Shown here piece after piece: positions 1 through 7,646 of a stretch of 64,000 nt of DNA. The translations under genes were made by a program, and so were the position numbers. Position 1 is the stretch's first letter. The number at the start of each line of letters is the position of its first letter. The notes below the pieces were generated by a model. It was given only the letters and a program-made list of their open reading frames with translations, had not been told where the DNA came from and ran no database searches. The DNA comes from Nonomuraea africana (GTDB taxonomy: Bacteria; Actinomycetota; Actinomycetes; Streptosporangiales; Streptosporangiaceae), in NCBI RefSeq assembly GCF_014873535.1, contig NZ_JADBEF010000001.1:2046001-2110000 (forward strand), given 5' to 3'.

Positions 1-256
1 CTCCGGCCGGGTACCGCCGGAGCACACCCATCCAGTTCCAGATCGCGCCCGGTGGGCTGAGCACCCGGGGCATGTGCCAGCGCAGCAGGTCGGGGGCCAG
101 ATGGCGCAGGTCGTCCGCGATCAGGTCGGCGATCTCCTGGCCGCATGCCCGCGCCACCGTGGCAAGATCGATATCCAGGTCGATACCCGCCGCCGCGCAG
201 GCGCCCTCCACATCACCGGCCAGCCGCCGCCCGGTCGCGGCCTCGATCATCCACAT
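1..256 (-). CDS. hypothetical protein, 3' end cut by window edge
   Basis: Reading leftward from the ATG at 256-254 the frame is open for 85 codons to the window edge. The visible product begins MWMIEAATGRRLAG and is rich in Leu, Ala, Asp and Arg, with a run of likely helices (for example IADLIADDLRHL). The start overlaps the end of the small ORF at 247-351 by a few bases, so it is probably translationally coupled to it. In this frame there is a stop upstream of the ATG, so a longer version is excluded. I do not recognise the family. A single frameshift joining it to the upstream ORF is an alternative explanation. Confidence 0.45.
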   Translation of the reverse strand, partial: MWMIEAATGRRLAGDVEGACAAAGIDLDIDLATVARACGQEIADLIADDLRHLAPDLLRWHMPRVLSPPGAIWNWMGVLRRYPAG

Positions 257-351
257 GGGACCGCGTACCGGCGCACCCGCTGGTACATCGCCAACACCGC
301 CCGGCGTCCCTTGGGAAGCTCATCTGCCCGGATCGGGACCTCGTCGCTCAC
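247..351 (-). CDS. small ORF, 34 aa, unknown
   Basis: GTG start at 351-349 preceded by AGAGGAG at a good distance (about 8 nt). The product starts VSDEVPIRADELPKG and ends with TGA at 249-247. It follows the PRC-barrel gene closely and overlaps the start of the next leftward ORF. It is too short for a family call. It may be a real small protein, or the true N-terminus of the following gene if a base has been lost near 255. Confidence 0.35.
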   Translation of the reverse strand: MSDEVPIRADELPKGRRAVLAMYQRVRRYAVPCG

Positions 352-364
352 CGCGGCGCTCCTC

Positions 365-865
365 TTAGACGCTCGCGGCATCGTCCACGATGGACGAGAC
401 CCGACCGACCTGTGCCCGTTCCACATCGAACTCCCCGGTGCGCCTGATCTTCTGCAAGATCTTCGCACAGGCCGGTGTTCGGGTGGCCGTATTGATCGAC
501 CGCCCTACTGCTTGGCTCCTTACATGGTGCCGGGGAAGTGGGGCGTAATAGCCGCCTACCTCGTCGCGGTAGCTCTTGTCCTCGTAGGCGGCCTCGTTGA
601 ATTCCGGCGCGTCTTTGATCTCCTGCTTGCTGCGGGAGACGAAGACGGTGCGCTTTTCCCGATCGATGCCGGCCACCGTACTGGCGGGCGGCAGGACCTT
701 CTTTCCGAAGATCCAGGGGCCGGTGTCGACGACGATGTAGCTGTCGCCTACCGCATTGTTGGCCTCGTCCACAGACCCGATTGTGCCGTCGGTGGCCTCC
801 ACGTGGACGCGTAGCGCTTGAGCTGGGGTAACGCACGTGCGCGGAACGTTATCATGCAAGATCAT
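365..865 (-). CDS. PRC-barrel domain protein
   Basis: 166 aa if the ATG at 865 is used. Residues about 24-105 match the PRC-barrel pattern common in actinomycetes: VHVEATDGTIGSVDEA, then SYIVVDTGPWIFGKK, a basic stretch resembling VFVSRSKQEIKDAPEF, and an acidic YRDEVGGYYAP ending. Such proteins are usually small, cytosolic and stress-associated, with unknown biochemical activity. The start is uncertain because the domain begins about 25 residues in; a GTG near 835 would also serve. The tail after about residue 105 is unlike the usual family ending and could be degenerate. Confidence 0.65.
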   Translation of the reverse strand: MILHDNVPRTCVTPAQALRVHVEATDGTIGSVDEANNAVGDSYIVVDTGPWIFGKKVLPPASTVAGIDREKRTVFVSRSKQEIKDAPEFNEAAYEDKSYRDEVGGYYAPLPRHHVRSQAVGRSINTATRTPACAKILQKIRRTGEFDVERAQVGRVSSIVDDAASV

Positions 866-924
866 CTGTTAGGGTCGGAGATCTATTGGAATCGAAGATC
901 ACCGGCCAGGAAGCGAGTCCCCTT

Positions 925-1422
925 ATGTCCGACCTCCCCCCGACGGACGAAGGTTCCCGCAGCTTCACCTTCCCCGGCGACCACACGGACACCGTCCCGT
1001 CGCTTCACCTGCTCGCCCTGGAGGGCACCCCCGGCTTCTCGTACGAGACGATCCGCCCGCAGCTGCGCGACACCGACACGCTGGCCTTCTGGCCGATGGT
1101 CGTGAACGACGTCGACGTGGTCGCGGTCGGGATGAACGCGAAGGTGTTCCCGCTCGACCGTGAGAACGTCACCCGGCTCGTCGACCTGCTGGGCCTCGCG
1201 GACGACGCCCCGCACCAGTTCGTGGTGCAGATCGACTGCGACCCCGCCAATCCCGACTTCCTGAGCGTCGAGGTCGGCCTCGGCTGGGTCGAGCTCCGGC
1301 TGTACCAGGAGCGTATGTACACCGGCGTCCGTGTGATCATCCCCGCTGACCGTCGCGACGAGGTGCGCGAGGCGCTCACCGCGCTGACCGAGCTGCTCGC
1401 GCCCGCCCAGCCCGTGGCCTGA
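925..1422 (+). CDS. hypothetical protein, 165 aa
   Basis: The ATG at 925 is favoured over 886 because AGGAAG at 909-914 lies about 10 nt upstream. The product starts MSDLPPTDEGSRSFTF and is acidic, with no signal peptide or membrane segment. The middle (AFWPMVVNDVDVVAVGMN, then LDRENVTRLVDLLGLADD) looks like a compact alpha/beta fold. The frame has strong G/C third positions throughout, which supports a real gene. No family is recognised, and the neighbours do not indicate a role. Confidence 0.6.
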   Translation: MSDLPPTDEGSRSFTFPGDHTDTVPSLHLLALEGTPGFSYETIRPQLRDTDTLAFWPMVVNDVDVVAVGMNAKVFPLDRENVTRLVDLLGLADDAPHQFVVQIDCDPANPDFLSVEVGLGWVELRLYQERMYTGVRVIIPADRRDEVREALTALTELLAPAQPVA

Positions 1423-1543
1423 CGGCACCGCGCATACCGGACTGCCCCCTTACCCGATCCTGCGCCCATGTCCACACGCCGCCAAGAACCCGATCCTGCG
1501 CCACACCGACGCACCCAGCCGAACGCGAAAAGGGAGGCACACC

Positions 1544-1654
1544 ATGACCGACGAGATTGAGTGCCGGCCGTACTCGCACACCACCAACGACCGCCGACTT
1601 CGTCACACGTCGGCCTGTGCCCACCTCGACGGGCCGGGGGAGCGTTCACGCTGA
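1544..1654 (+). CDS. small ORF upstream of the recombinase remnant, 36 aa
   Basis: ATG at 1544 with an excellent ribosome-binding site (GGGAGG, 6 nt spacer). The product begins MTDEIECRPYSHTTND and stops at TGA 1652-1654. It may be the original N-terminus of the recombinase at 1686-2750, cut off by a frameshift, because that gene has no comparably good start of its own. It could also be an independent leader peptide. Confidence 0.3.
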   Translation: MTDEIECRPYSHTTNDRRLRHTSACAHLDGPGERSR

Positions 1655-1685
1655 TGCTGGAACTGCTGCCGGAACGGATGCGCGG

Positions 1686-2750
1686 GTGACCGAGCTGGAC
1701 GTCCGCGGAGGCGAGCAGATCACACTGCGCGGTACGGCTCCCGCTCAGAACGAGTTCGAGCTGGCCGATCTCATGCGCGCGATCGGCTTGGACCCGCTCA
1801 TGGTGGCCGCGACGGAGGGGTGGCTGGCCGGCGAGAAGCGCACCTCGGCGGCGACGCGGCGCGGCTACTCCATGGACCTGTCGTGGTGGCTCGTCTACTG
1901 CGCGTCCCGCGGCCTGGACCCGGCGGACGTGCATCCGCTGGAGGCCGGCCGATACATGGCCGCGCTACGCGAGCATGGCCTGTCGCCTGCGACGCGGGCG
2001 CGCCGGAAGTCGGCGGCGTCATCCTGGTATGCGTACATCCTCCGGGCCGGCGCCGTGGTGAGGGACCCGTTCGCTGGTATGGAGTCGCCATCGGTCACGC
2101 AGGAGTCGAAGACGCGCGGCCTGTCGAAGGCCCAGCTCGACCGGATGCTCGCGTGGGCGCACCAGGACGCCGAGAAGCGACGGAGCGCGTACGAGGGGCG
2201 GCGCGGGTCGTTCTCCCGGGCCCGCGACGGGGCGCGGACGTACGCGCTGCTGTGCCTGATGGTCGTCACCGGCTGCCGGGTCGGCGGCGTGATCGGCGCG
2301 CAGCTGTCCGGCCTCGGCCAGGACCGCGAGCACCCCGTGGTCGACCTGCCGGTGACCGGCCAGACCGGGAAAACGCGGCGCTTCCCCCTCCCCGCCTACG
2401 CCGCCGCGGCGTTGAACGCCTACCTAGAGTTCCGCGGCGACGACGACGGGCCGCTGTTCCGCACGGACGCGGGCAAGCCAATGGCGCAGTCGGCGATCTT
2501 CCGGCAGATCCGGTGGGTGGGCGGCAAGGCCAAGGTGCCGCACGCGGTCCAGCTCTCGCCGCGCTCGCTGCGGCACGCGGTGGCCACCTACCGGCCGGGC
2601 ACGCCGGGAGCGCAGCCGCACAGGGTGCAGGAGCCGCTCGGCCACGCCGACCCGCGAACCGCGATGGAACCACAGCTCAGAGCCATGGCGACAGATTCGG
2701 TAGACCCCCATAAAGGACCGACTAATGCATACTCCATACTGAATCCATGA
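1686..2750 (+). pseudogene. degenerate tyrosine recombinase/integrase
   Basis: About 354 aa from the GTG at 1686; an open frame without a good start extends back to 1557. The N-terminal SAM-like core-binding domain is clear (TRRGYSMDLSWWLVYCASRGLD and later SPATRARRKSAASSWY). The catalytic domain keeps the first arginine (VTGCRVGGVIGAQLS) and LRHAVAT. Three features are lost. The His of HxxR is Arg (LSPRSLRH). After LGHADPRTAM the nucleophilic Tyr, expected nine residues after the LGH His, is Pro. The tail no longer matches the family. The fold is identifiable, but strand exchange activity is very unlikely. The frame ends in an ATGA overlap with the carbonic anhydrase start. I see no att site or neighbouring mobile genes. 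Confidence 0.75.
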
Positions 2751-3445
2751 ACGAGAAGATCGTTAACCGTCGCACCGTTCTGAGTATCGCCGGCCTGATG
2801 GCAGGCGGAATGCTGTTAGACGCCGGAGCGGCGCACGCGCGCCCTCGGTCCTCCGAGCCGGCGATGAGCCCGCCCACCCCGGACGAGGCCTGGGCGAGGC
2901 TCAGGGAAGGCAACCGCCGCTGGGCCTCCGACACCGCGATCCATCCCCACCAGGATCGCGCCCGACGTGCCGAGGCTGCCCGCAAGCAGGAGCCCTACGC
3001 TGTCGTCGTCTCGTGCATCGACTCCCGGGTGGCTCCGGAGCTCGTCTTCGACACGGGAGTCGGCGATCTGCTCAGTGTGCGCAGCGCCGCCCAGACGATA
3101 GACCCGCTCGTGTCCGGAGCCATCGAGTACGGCCCTGCCGAACTGGGCACCCCCTTGATCGTGGTGCTCGGCCACCAGCGCTGCGGAGCGGTGGCGGCCG
3201 CCGCGCACGCGTTGCACGAGCAAACCACGCTCCCCGGTCACCTCCAGGACATCGTCGAGGCCCTCCGCCCCGCCTACCGGCGCGCCCACGGGAACGTGGA
3301 CAAGATGATCAGAATCAACACCGCCGACGTCGTGTCCAAGCTGAAGTCCGACAAACTGCTCGCCGCGCGCATCGCCCGCAAGCAACTCAAGATCGTGGGC
3401 GGCTACTACTCCCTCGACACCGGCCAGGTCACCCGAGTCGTCTAG
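2747..3445 (+). CDS. exported beta-class carbonic anhydrase
   Basis: 232 aa. Interconverts CO2 and bicarbonate. The N-terminus has a twin-arginine-like export signal (NRRTVLSIAG at residues 7-16, then a hydrophobic stretch and AHA cleavage region), so the enzyme probably acts outside the membrane. Zinc ligands and the catalytic dyad are visible: Cys90 and Asp92/Arg94 in SCIDSRV, and His143 and Cys146 in LGHQRCG. The length suits the beta class plus a leader. The start ATG overlaps the stop of the recombinase remnant (ATGA). Function is certain at family level; the physiological role (CO2 supply or pH) is inference. Confidence 0.92.
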   Translation: MNEKIVNRRTVLSIAGLMAGGMLLDAGAAHARPRSSEPAMSPPTPDEAWARLREGNRRWASDTAIHPHQDRARRAEAARKQEPYAVVVSCIDSRVAPELVFDTGVGDLLSVRSAAQTIDPLVSGAIEYGPAELGTPLIVVLGHQRCGAVAAAAHALHEQTTLPGHLQDIVEALRPAYRRAHGNVDKMIRINTADVVSKLKSDKLLAARIARKQLKIVGGYYSLDTGQVTRVV

Positions 3446-3515
3446 CTGCGATTGTTCACCTGACGACCCACCGCGCTCGCTCAAGAGGCGGCGGTACGGC
3501 AGGCAGGCCGCTGAC

Positions 3516-3584
3516 CGGGTGCGGGTGTTCCCGCTCAGCGGCCCGCCGAGCGCTCGATCTGGCCCGCTTGAACACCCGCACCCG
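3516..3584. repeat. 15-bp inverted repeat with 39-nt loop; possible LuxR-type gene remnant
   Basis: Arms at 3516-3530 (CGGGTGCGGGTGTTC) and 3570-3584 (GAACACCCGCACCCG) are perfect reverse complements. They lie in the 206-bp gap between the convergent carbonic anhydrase and TetR genes. No T-run follows, so it is not a standard intrinsic terminator. The right arm and the bases after it read NTRTRMDAVRIATQAGWL before a stop at 3627. This resembles the last residues of LuxR-type helix-turn-helix proteins, so the gap may hold a decayed gene end. That reading is tentative. Confidence 0.4.
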
Positions 3585-3651
3585 CATGGACGCGGTCCGC
3601 ATCGCCACCCAGGCCGGCTGGCTCTGACCTCCCTGCGGGCATGAGCCGTGA

Positions 3652-4275
3652 TCATTGTCGCGTGGAAGTCCCGGGTCTCCAGCCGAGCTCGACCGACTGA
3701 CGGCATCTATCGTGATCGTCGCCTGAGCTGGTGAACAGGGCGGTCAGCATGGGCACGCCATGGGCGAGCGCTCGGTGTGGCAACGGACCCGTGACCACAA
3801 GGGACGCCAGGCCGTGACCGATGGCCCAGCTCTGTGTCGCCAGTTCCAGCGGATCGACGTCGCTGCGGAACCGACCGGCGGCCTTGGCCCGTTCGACGGC
3901 GACTACCAGACAGTGCAACGTCTCATCCGCGGCCGCGGCATCCTCCAGCTCGAACCCGGCATCGAACATGACCCGGTAGAGATCGGGGGCGGCCAGGGCG
4001 TTGGACAGATACGCGGCACCCAGGGCGGCCAGGTCCCGCACCGGATCCGCGGACATCGAGACCGCCTTGAGCTTGGCGGCCAGGCGGGTGAACCCTTCCT
4101 GCCGCATGGCCTTCCACAGGCCGTCCATTCCGCCGAAGTAGGTGTAGACCGCCATCGTCGATACGCCGGTTCCGGCAACCAGCGAGCGGAGGGTGACCGG
4201 CTCCCGCATTCGAAGCATCTGCGCAGCTCGTTCTATCAGCAGGGAGCGGATCGCGGGATCTTTCGTGCGCGCCAT
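3652..4275 (-). CDS. TetR family regulator with WHG-type C-terminal domain
   Basis: 207 aa from the ATG at 4275 (MARTKD); an in-frame start 5 codons upstream lies inside the operator and is less likely. The helix-turn-helix is at about residues 24-55 (TLRSLVAGTGVSTMAVYTYFGG). The C-terminal half carries the AIGHGLASLVV pattern of the WHG ligand-binding domain. It is divergent from the RidA gene, with a perfect palindrome between them. The simplest reading is autoregulation plus control of the RidA gene. The ligand is unknown. Confidence 0.88.
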   Translation of the reverse strand: MARTKDPAIRSLLIERAAQMLRMREPVTLRSLVAGTGVSTMAVYTYFGGMDGLWKAMRQEGFTRLAAKLKAVSMSADPVRDLAALGAAYLSNALAAPDLYRVMFDAGFELEDAAAADETLHCLVVAVERAKAAGRFRSDVDPLELATQSWAIGHGLASLVVTGPLPHRALAHGVPMLTALFTSSGDDHDRCRQSVELGWRPGTSTRQ

Positions 4276-4287
4276 AGCGCCACAATA

Positions 4288-4302
4288 CATAGCATTGCTA
4301 TG
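4288..4302. promoter_or_regulatory. perfect operator CATAGCA-T-TGCTATG
   Basis: A 15-bp palindrome with 7-bp perfect arms around one T. It lies 12 bp upstream of the TetR start and about 48 bp upstream of the RidA-family ATG. Position and symmetry fit the binding site of the adjacent TetR protein, controlling both promoters. Confidence 0.75.
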
Positions 4303-4350
4303 GTTTTGCTGGAGTGCTGATCTTGTGTGCGCCGAAACCGAGGAGCGGTC

Positions 4351-4758
4351 ATGACCGTGAAGCTGTTCAACCCCGACGGGCTGCCGAAACCCGATGTCTA
4401 CCGCCAGCTCTCGATCGCCACGGGATCGAAACTGGTGTTCCTCGCCGGTCAGGTCGCCCGCGATGCTGAAGGCCGAAGAGTCGGCGAAGGCGACCTCGCC
4501 GCCCAGGTCGAGCAGTCCTACCTCAACATCGGCATCGCTCTGGCCGAGATCGGCGGATCCTTCGACGATGTGGCGAAGCTGACCATCTACGTCGTCGACT
4601 GGAAACCCGAGAAGATGCCGCTGCTGGGAGAGGGCGTCGCTCGGGCGGCTGCGAAGCTGGGAGTCGACCCGATCAAACCGATCACCCTCCTGGGCGTCGC
4701 GGCACTGGGAGAGCCCGATCTCCTGGTCGAAGTCGAAGCCACCGCGGTCATCGACTGA
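4351..4758 (+). CDS. RidA/YjgF family protein
   Basis: 135 aa from the ATG at 4351, with GAGGAG 6-7 nt upstream. Family members hydrolyse reactive enamine/imine intermediates (RidA proper) or act in degradation of small nitrogen compounds. Conserved features seen are LVFLAGQVARDAEG near residue 35, YLNIGIALAEIGGSFDDVAKLTIYV in the middle, and the EVEATAVID ending. Length is normal. The key Arg of true RidA (in the late R-x-x-V-E-I/V region) is not evident: the equivalent stretch reads GEPDLLVEVEATA, so this may be a RidA-subfamily member with another substrate. Likely controlled by the divergent TetR gene. Confidence 0.88.
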   Translation: MTVKLFNPDGLPKPDVYRQLSIATGSKLVFLAGQVARDAEGRRVGEGDLAAQVEQSYLNIGIALAEIGGSFDDVAKLTIYVVDWKPEKMPLLGEGVARAAAKLGVDPIKPITLLGVAALGEPDLLVEVEATAVID

Positions 4759-4764
4759 GCCGGC

Positions 4765-4950
4765 TCAGTCGTCCTCGTCGTCCCACAGGTCGCTGGGCGG
4801 CATCGGGTGCTCGTCGTCGATGAGGGAGCTGTCCACCGAGCGCCGCCAGGCGCTGCTCTCGCCGGGGTCGGCCCACTGCTCCTCCAGGCCAGGCTCGTCG
4901 CCGATTAGGGGAGCGTCCGATCGCTTGCGCAGGAGTTTCCTGACGCTCAG
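4765..4950 (-). CDS. small acidic protein, start uncertain
   Basis: A leftward frame ending at TGA 4767-4765 encodes a very protein-like acidic tail: VRKLLRKRSDAPLIGDEPG, then EEQWADPGESSAWRRS, ending SDLWDDED. It fills the gap between the RidA gene and the second TetR gene. There is no ATG, GTG or TTG upstream in frame; the only weak candidate is a CTG at 4950-4948. It may therefore use a rare start, have lost its start by mutation, or be the end of a decayed gene. No family recognised. Confidence 0.35.
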   Translation of the reverse strand: MSVRKLLRKRSDAPLIGDEPGLEEQWADPGESSAWRRSVDSSLIDDEHPMPPSDLWDDEDD

Positions 4951-5025
4951 AGCTCCCGCCCGACGGCGCCCAGCCGCAGCAGTATGGCCTGAGCGTGCAC
5001 GCCTCGCCGGCGCGGATGACGGAGG

Positions 5026-5595
5026 TCAAGTGCCCACGACGGCGTGGTACAGCAGCTCGGTCAGCTCGTCGGCGTATGCGGGCTCGCTCACATCCCGCCC
5101 GGTGGCCACGCGCAGGAAGACCGCGCCCACCAGCATCTCGAGGAAGACCTGCTGGTCCACCCCCGGCCGTACGCCAGGCTGCGCCAGCGTCCCGGCCAGG
5201 TGCGCACGGCGGGGCCGTACCAGCTCGAGGCCGAAGCGCCGCTTGTCCGGCAGGTCGGCCATCAGCCCCAGGAATGCCTGGACCACCTCCGGCCGGCCGA
5301 AACGGGCCACCACGGCGTCCACCCACGCCCGCAGGTCACGTCGCAGATCCCCCGACACCCGCGGCGCCGTGCGCTCCGACTGGCCGAACAGCGCCTGCGC
5401 GACGATGTCCGCCTTGGAGCGCCACCGCCGGTACACCGCGGGCCGGCTCACGCCAGCCCGCCGCGCGATGGCGTCGATCGAGGCCTGCTGGTAGCCCACC
5501 TCGGCCAGCAGCTCCAGCGTCGCCTCCAGCACCCGCGCCTCCACGGCGGGGTCCCTCGGCCGCCCCTTGACAGGGGCGCTGTCCGGTTTCACCAT
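5026..5595 (-). CDS. TetR family regulator
   Basis: 189 aa from the ATG at 5595 (MVKPDSAP); a longer form starting at 5622 is possible but would place the operator inside the gene. The N-terminal helix-turn-helix is typical (ASIDAIARRAGVSRPAVYRRW at about residues 38-58). The C-terminal region (FLEMLVGAVFLRVATGRDVSEPAYADELTELLYHAVVG) fits the TetR C-terminal dimerisation fold. It is divergent from the SurE-like gene 62 bp away, with a palindromic site over its own start. Probably represses itself and the nucleotidase. Confidence 0.87.
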   Translation of the reverse strand: MVKPDSAPVKGRPRDPAVEARVLEATLELLAEVGYQQASIDAIARRAGVSRPAVYRRWRSKADIVAQALFGQSERTAPRVSGDLRRDLRAWVDAVVARFGRPEVVQAFLGLMADLPDKRRFGLELVRPRRAHLAGTLAQPGVRPGVDQQVFLEMLVGAVFLRVATGRDVSEPAYADELTELLYHAVVGT

Positions 5596-5617
5596 TACGT
5601 TCCAAACCGTAACGTAA
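5595..5617. promoter_or_regulatory. TetR operator candidate TTACGTT-N9-AACGTAA
   Basis: Perfect 7-bp arms TTACGTT (5595-5601) and AACGTAA (5611-5617) separated by 9 bp. The site overlaps the start codon of the TetR gene and sits about 40 bp upstream of the divergent SurE-like gene. The overlap with the start suggests a leaderless or very short 5' leader for the regulator. Confidence 0.65.
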
Positions 5618-5656
5618 ATCACACCTCAGGCGCAAAAGGTAGGACGGGAGCACCCC

Positions 5657-6532
5657 ATGGTCCAACGCGCCCTCATCGCCCTGCTGTTACTCCTGACAGC
5701 CTTCCTCCCCGGATCGTCCCCCGCGCAGGCCCACGCGCGGCAAGGGCTCAGGATCCTCCTCACCAACGACGACGGCTACGGCTTCCCGTTCATCCAGGGG
5801 CTACGGCGGGCCCTCACCACGGCCGGGCACGAGGTGATCATCGTCGCCCCGGCAGCCGATTCCAGCGGGAGCGGCACCGCGTTCAACGCCAAGTTCGGCA
5901 CCACCATCGAGGCGGCGGAGAAGTCGCCGGGCGTCTGGTCGGTCAGCGGCAGCCCCGGCGACGCGGTGGCGTTCGGCCTGCGGGTCGTCTTCGCCGGCGA
6001 CCCGCCGGACCTCGTGGTCTCCGGGCCCAACGCGGGGCAGAACGTCGCGGCCGTCGTCAACCACTCCGGCACCGTCGGCGCCACCATCGCCGCGCTGGAC
6101 AACGGCGTGCCCGCGGTCGCCTTCAGCACGGCCGTGGACCTCACCACCAACCCGCCGTCCTTCCCCAGCGCCCAGCAGTCCATCGCCTTCGCCGTCAAGG
6201 TCGTCGACCGGCTGGCGAGCTCGCGCCAGATCCTGCCGCCGCGGACGGCGCTCAACGTCAACTACCCGGTCAAGCCCAACGGCACGGTGAGCTTCGCCCG
6301 GCTGGGCACCTCGTCGTTCATCTCCACCGGGTACGCTCCCGCGCCCGAGGCCTGCGCGGCCTGCTATCGCATCCAGCCGGTGGTGGCCACCGAGCCGGAC
6401 CCGGTCCGCGACGCCGATCGCACCCTGCTGGACGCCGGGCACGTCACCATCACGCCCCTCGACGGCAGCTGGGAGGCCGCGCCGGCCGTCACGGCGCTCC
6501 TGCGCATACGGCTGGCGGGCTTGACCCCGTGA
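5657..6532 (+). CDS. surE: exported SurE-family 5'/3'-nucleotidase
   Basis: 291 aa. SurE proteins are metal-dependent phosphatases that release phosphate from nucleoside monophosphates. Residues 1-26 form a Sec signal peptide (hydrophobic LIALLLLLTAFLPG, then AQAHA), so this copy is exported, unlike the cytosolic housekeeping SurE. The metal-binding LLTNDDG motif (Asp38, Asp39) and the SGPNAGQN motif are intact, as is the HSGTVGAT segment. An extra Cys pair (EACAACYRI) near the C-terminus could form a disulfide. Divergent from a TetR gene with a shared operator. Convergent with the next gene. Confidence 0.88.
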   Translation: MVQRALIALLLLLTAFLPGSSPAQAHARQGLRILLTNDDGYGFPFIQGLRRALTTAGHEVIIVAPAADSSGSGTAFNAKFGTTIEAAEKSPGVWSVSGSPGDAVAFGLRVVFAGDPPDLVVSGPNAGQNVAAVVNHSGTVGATIAALDNGVPAVAFSTAVDLTTNPPSFPSAQQSIAFAVKVVDRLASSRQILPPRTALNVNYPVKPNGTVSFARLGTSSFISTGYAPAPEACAACYRIQPVVATEPDPVRDADRTLLDAGHVTITPLDGSWEAAPAVTALLRIRLAGLTP

Positions 6533-6538
6533 GGCCCG

Positions 6539-7351
6539 TCAGGCGCGCCAGGCGTCGGCAGCGTCCTTGGCGTACTGGGTGAAGTCGCGCGCCGGCCGGC
6601 CCAGCGCCTGCCGTACCCCGTCGGCGAGGTTCTCGTTGCGGCCGTCGAGCACCTCGGCGAACAGCGCGTTGAGGCCGACGATCTCGTCCTCGGGCAGGCC
6701 CGCCGCGCGTGCGCCGTCGGCGAACTCCTCGGGGGTGACCGGCACGTAGGTGACCTCGCGGCCGCTGGCGGCGGAGATCTCCGCCGCGGCCTCGGCGAAG
6801 GAGAGCAGGCGCGGCCCCGTGAGCTCGTACACCTTCCCGGCGTGCCCGTCCTCGGTGAGGGCGGCGGTGGCCACGTCGGCGATGTCCTCGACGTCCACGA
6901 AGGGCTCGGTCACGTCCCCGGCGGGTAGCGCGATCGTGCCGCTCAGCACCGGGTCGAGCAGCCAGCCCTCGCTGAAGTTCTGCATGAACCAGCTGCAGCG
7001 CACGACGGTGGCCTCGACGCCGGAGCTCAGCACGGCCTGCTCGGCCTGCTGGGCCAGTTCCTCGTTGCGGCCCGACAGCAGCACCAGGCGGCGTACTCCG
7101 GACTGTACGGCCAGCGCGGTGAACTGGCGGATGCGGTCGAGGGCGCCGGGGAAGGCCAGATCGGGATAGTAGGTGATGTAGACGGCATGGACGTCGCGGA
7201 CGATCGGCGCCCAGGTGCTGCTGTCCTCCCAGTCGAAGTCGGGGCGGGAGCCGGCGCGCACGTCGCGCCCCATCGCCTTCAGCCGGTCCGCCACGCGGCG
7301 GCCGGTCTTGCCGGTAGATCCGAGAACCAGGATGGTGGTGTTGTTCGTCAT
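6539..7351 (-). CDS. NmrA-like NAD(P)-binding oxidoreductase/regulator
   Basis: 270 aa from the ATG at 7351 (MTNNTTILVLGSTGKTGRRV). The frame extends upstream but only this start gives a clean Rossmann N-terminus. The nucleotide-binding loop GSTGKTG is at residues 11-17. Later parts (VRRLVLLSGRNEEL, then VEATVVRCSWFMQNFSEG and EPFVDVEDIADVATAAL) match the NmrA/QOR2-like atypical short-chain dehydrogenase family. Members are NAD(P)H-binding redox sensors or quinone reductases. It ends a few bases from the convergent nucleotidase gene. Substrate unknown. Confidence 0.87.
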   Translation of the reverse strand: MTNNTTILVLGSTGKTGRRVADRLKAMGRDVRAGSRPDFDWEDSSTWAPIVRDVHAVYITYYPDLAFPGALDRIRQFTALAVQSGVRRLVLLSGRNEELAQQAEQAVLSSGVEATVVRCSWFMQNFSEGWLLDPVLSGTIALPAGDVTEPFVDVEDIADVATAALTEDGHAGKVYELTGPRLLSFAEAAAEISAASGREVTYVPVTPEEFADGARAAGLPEDEIVGLNALFAEVLDGRNENLADGVRQALGRPARDFTQYAKDAADAWRA

Positions 7352-7646
7352 GGCTCTAGTCCACCAGCCTGCGATGAGACTGAACATCGTCGAGACGCTC
7401 AGGCCCATAAGCGATCGTCTCAGACATCGTCCGCAAGCCGTCATCCCGTCCGGCAAGAACAAGGGCGAGTACCCGCCGGTCGCCACCGTCGGCCACGACG
7501 ACACTGCTCTCGAGCGTGCCGAGCTGTCCTCGATCCGGCGCACGCCGTCCTCAACGCGCAGGCTGGTGCCGTGGCTCTCCCGCGCCCACGATGGAGCCGA
7601 CCAAGGCCCCAAGGTCGCGCATGCCCGGGCGCCCTTCCCGCCCTCG
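7352..7646. other. 295-bp intergenic stretch, no supported gene
   Basis: Lies upstream of the NmrA-like gene and downstream of the sugar permease. Several short frames pass through it on both strands, but none shows a recognisable domain, a good ribosome-binding site or a conserved-looking start. It must hold the promoter of the leftward NmrA-like gene. I found no convincing palindrome. Confidence 0.4.
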
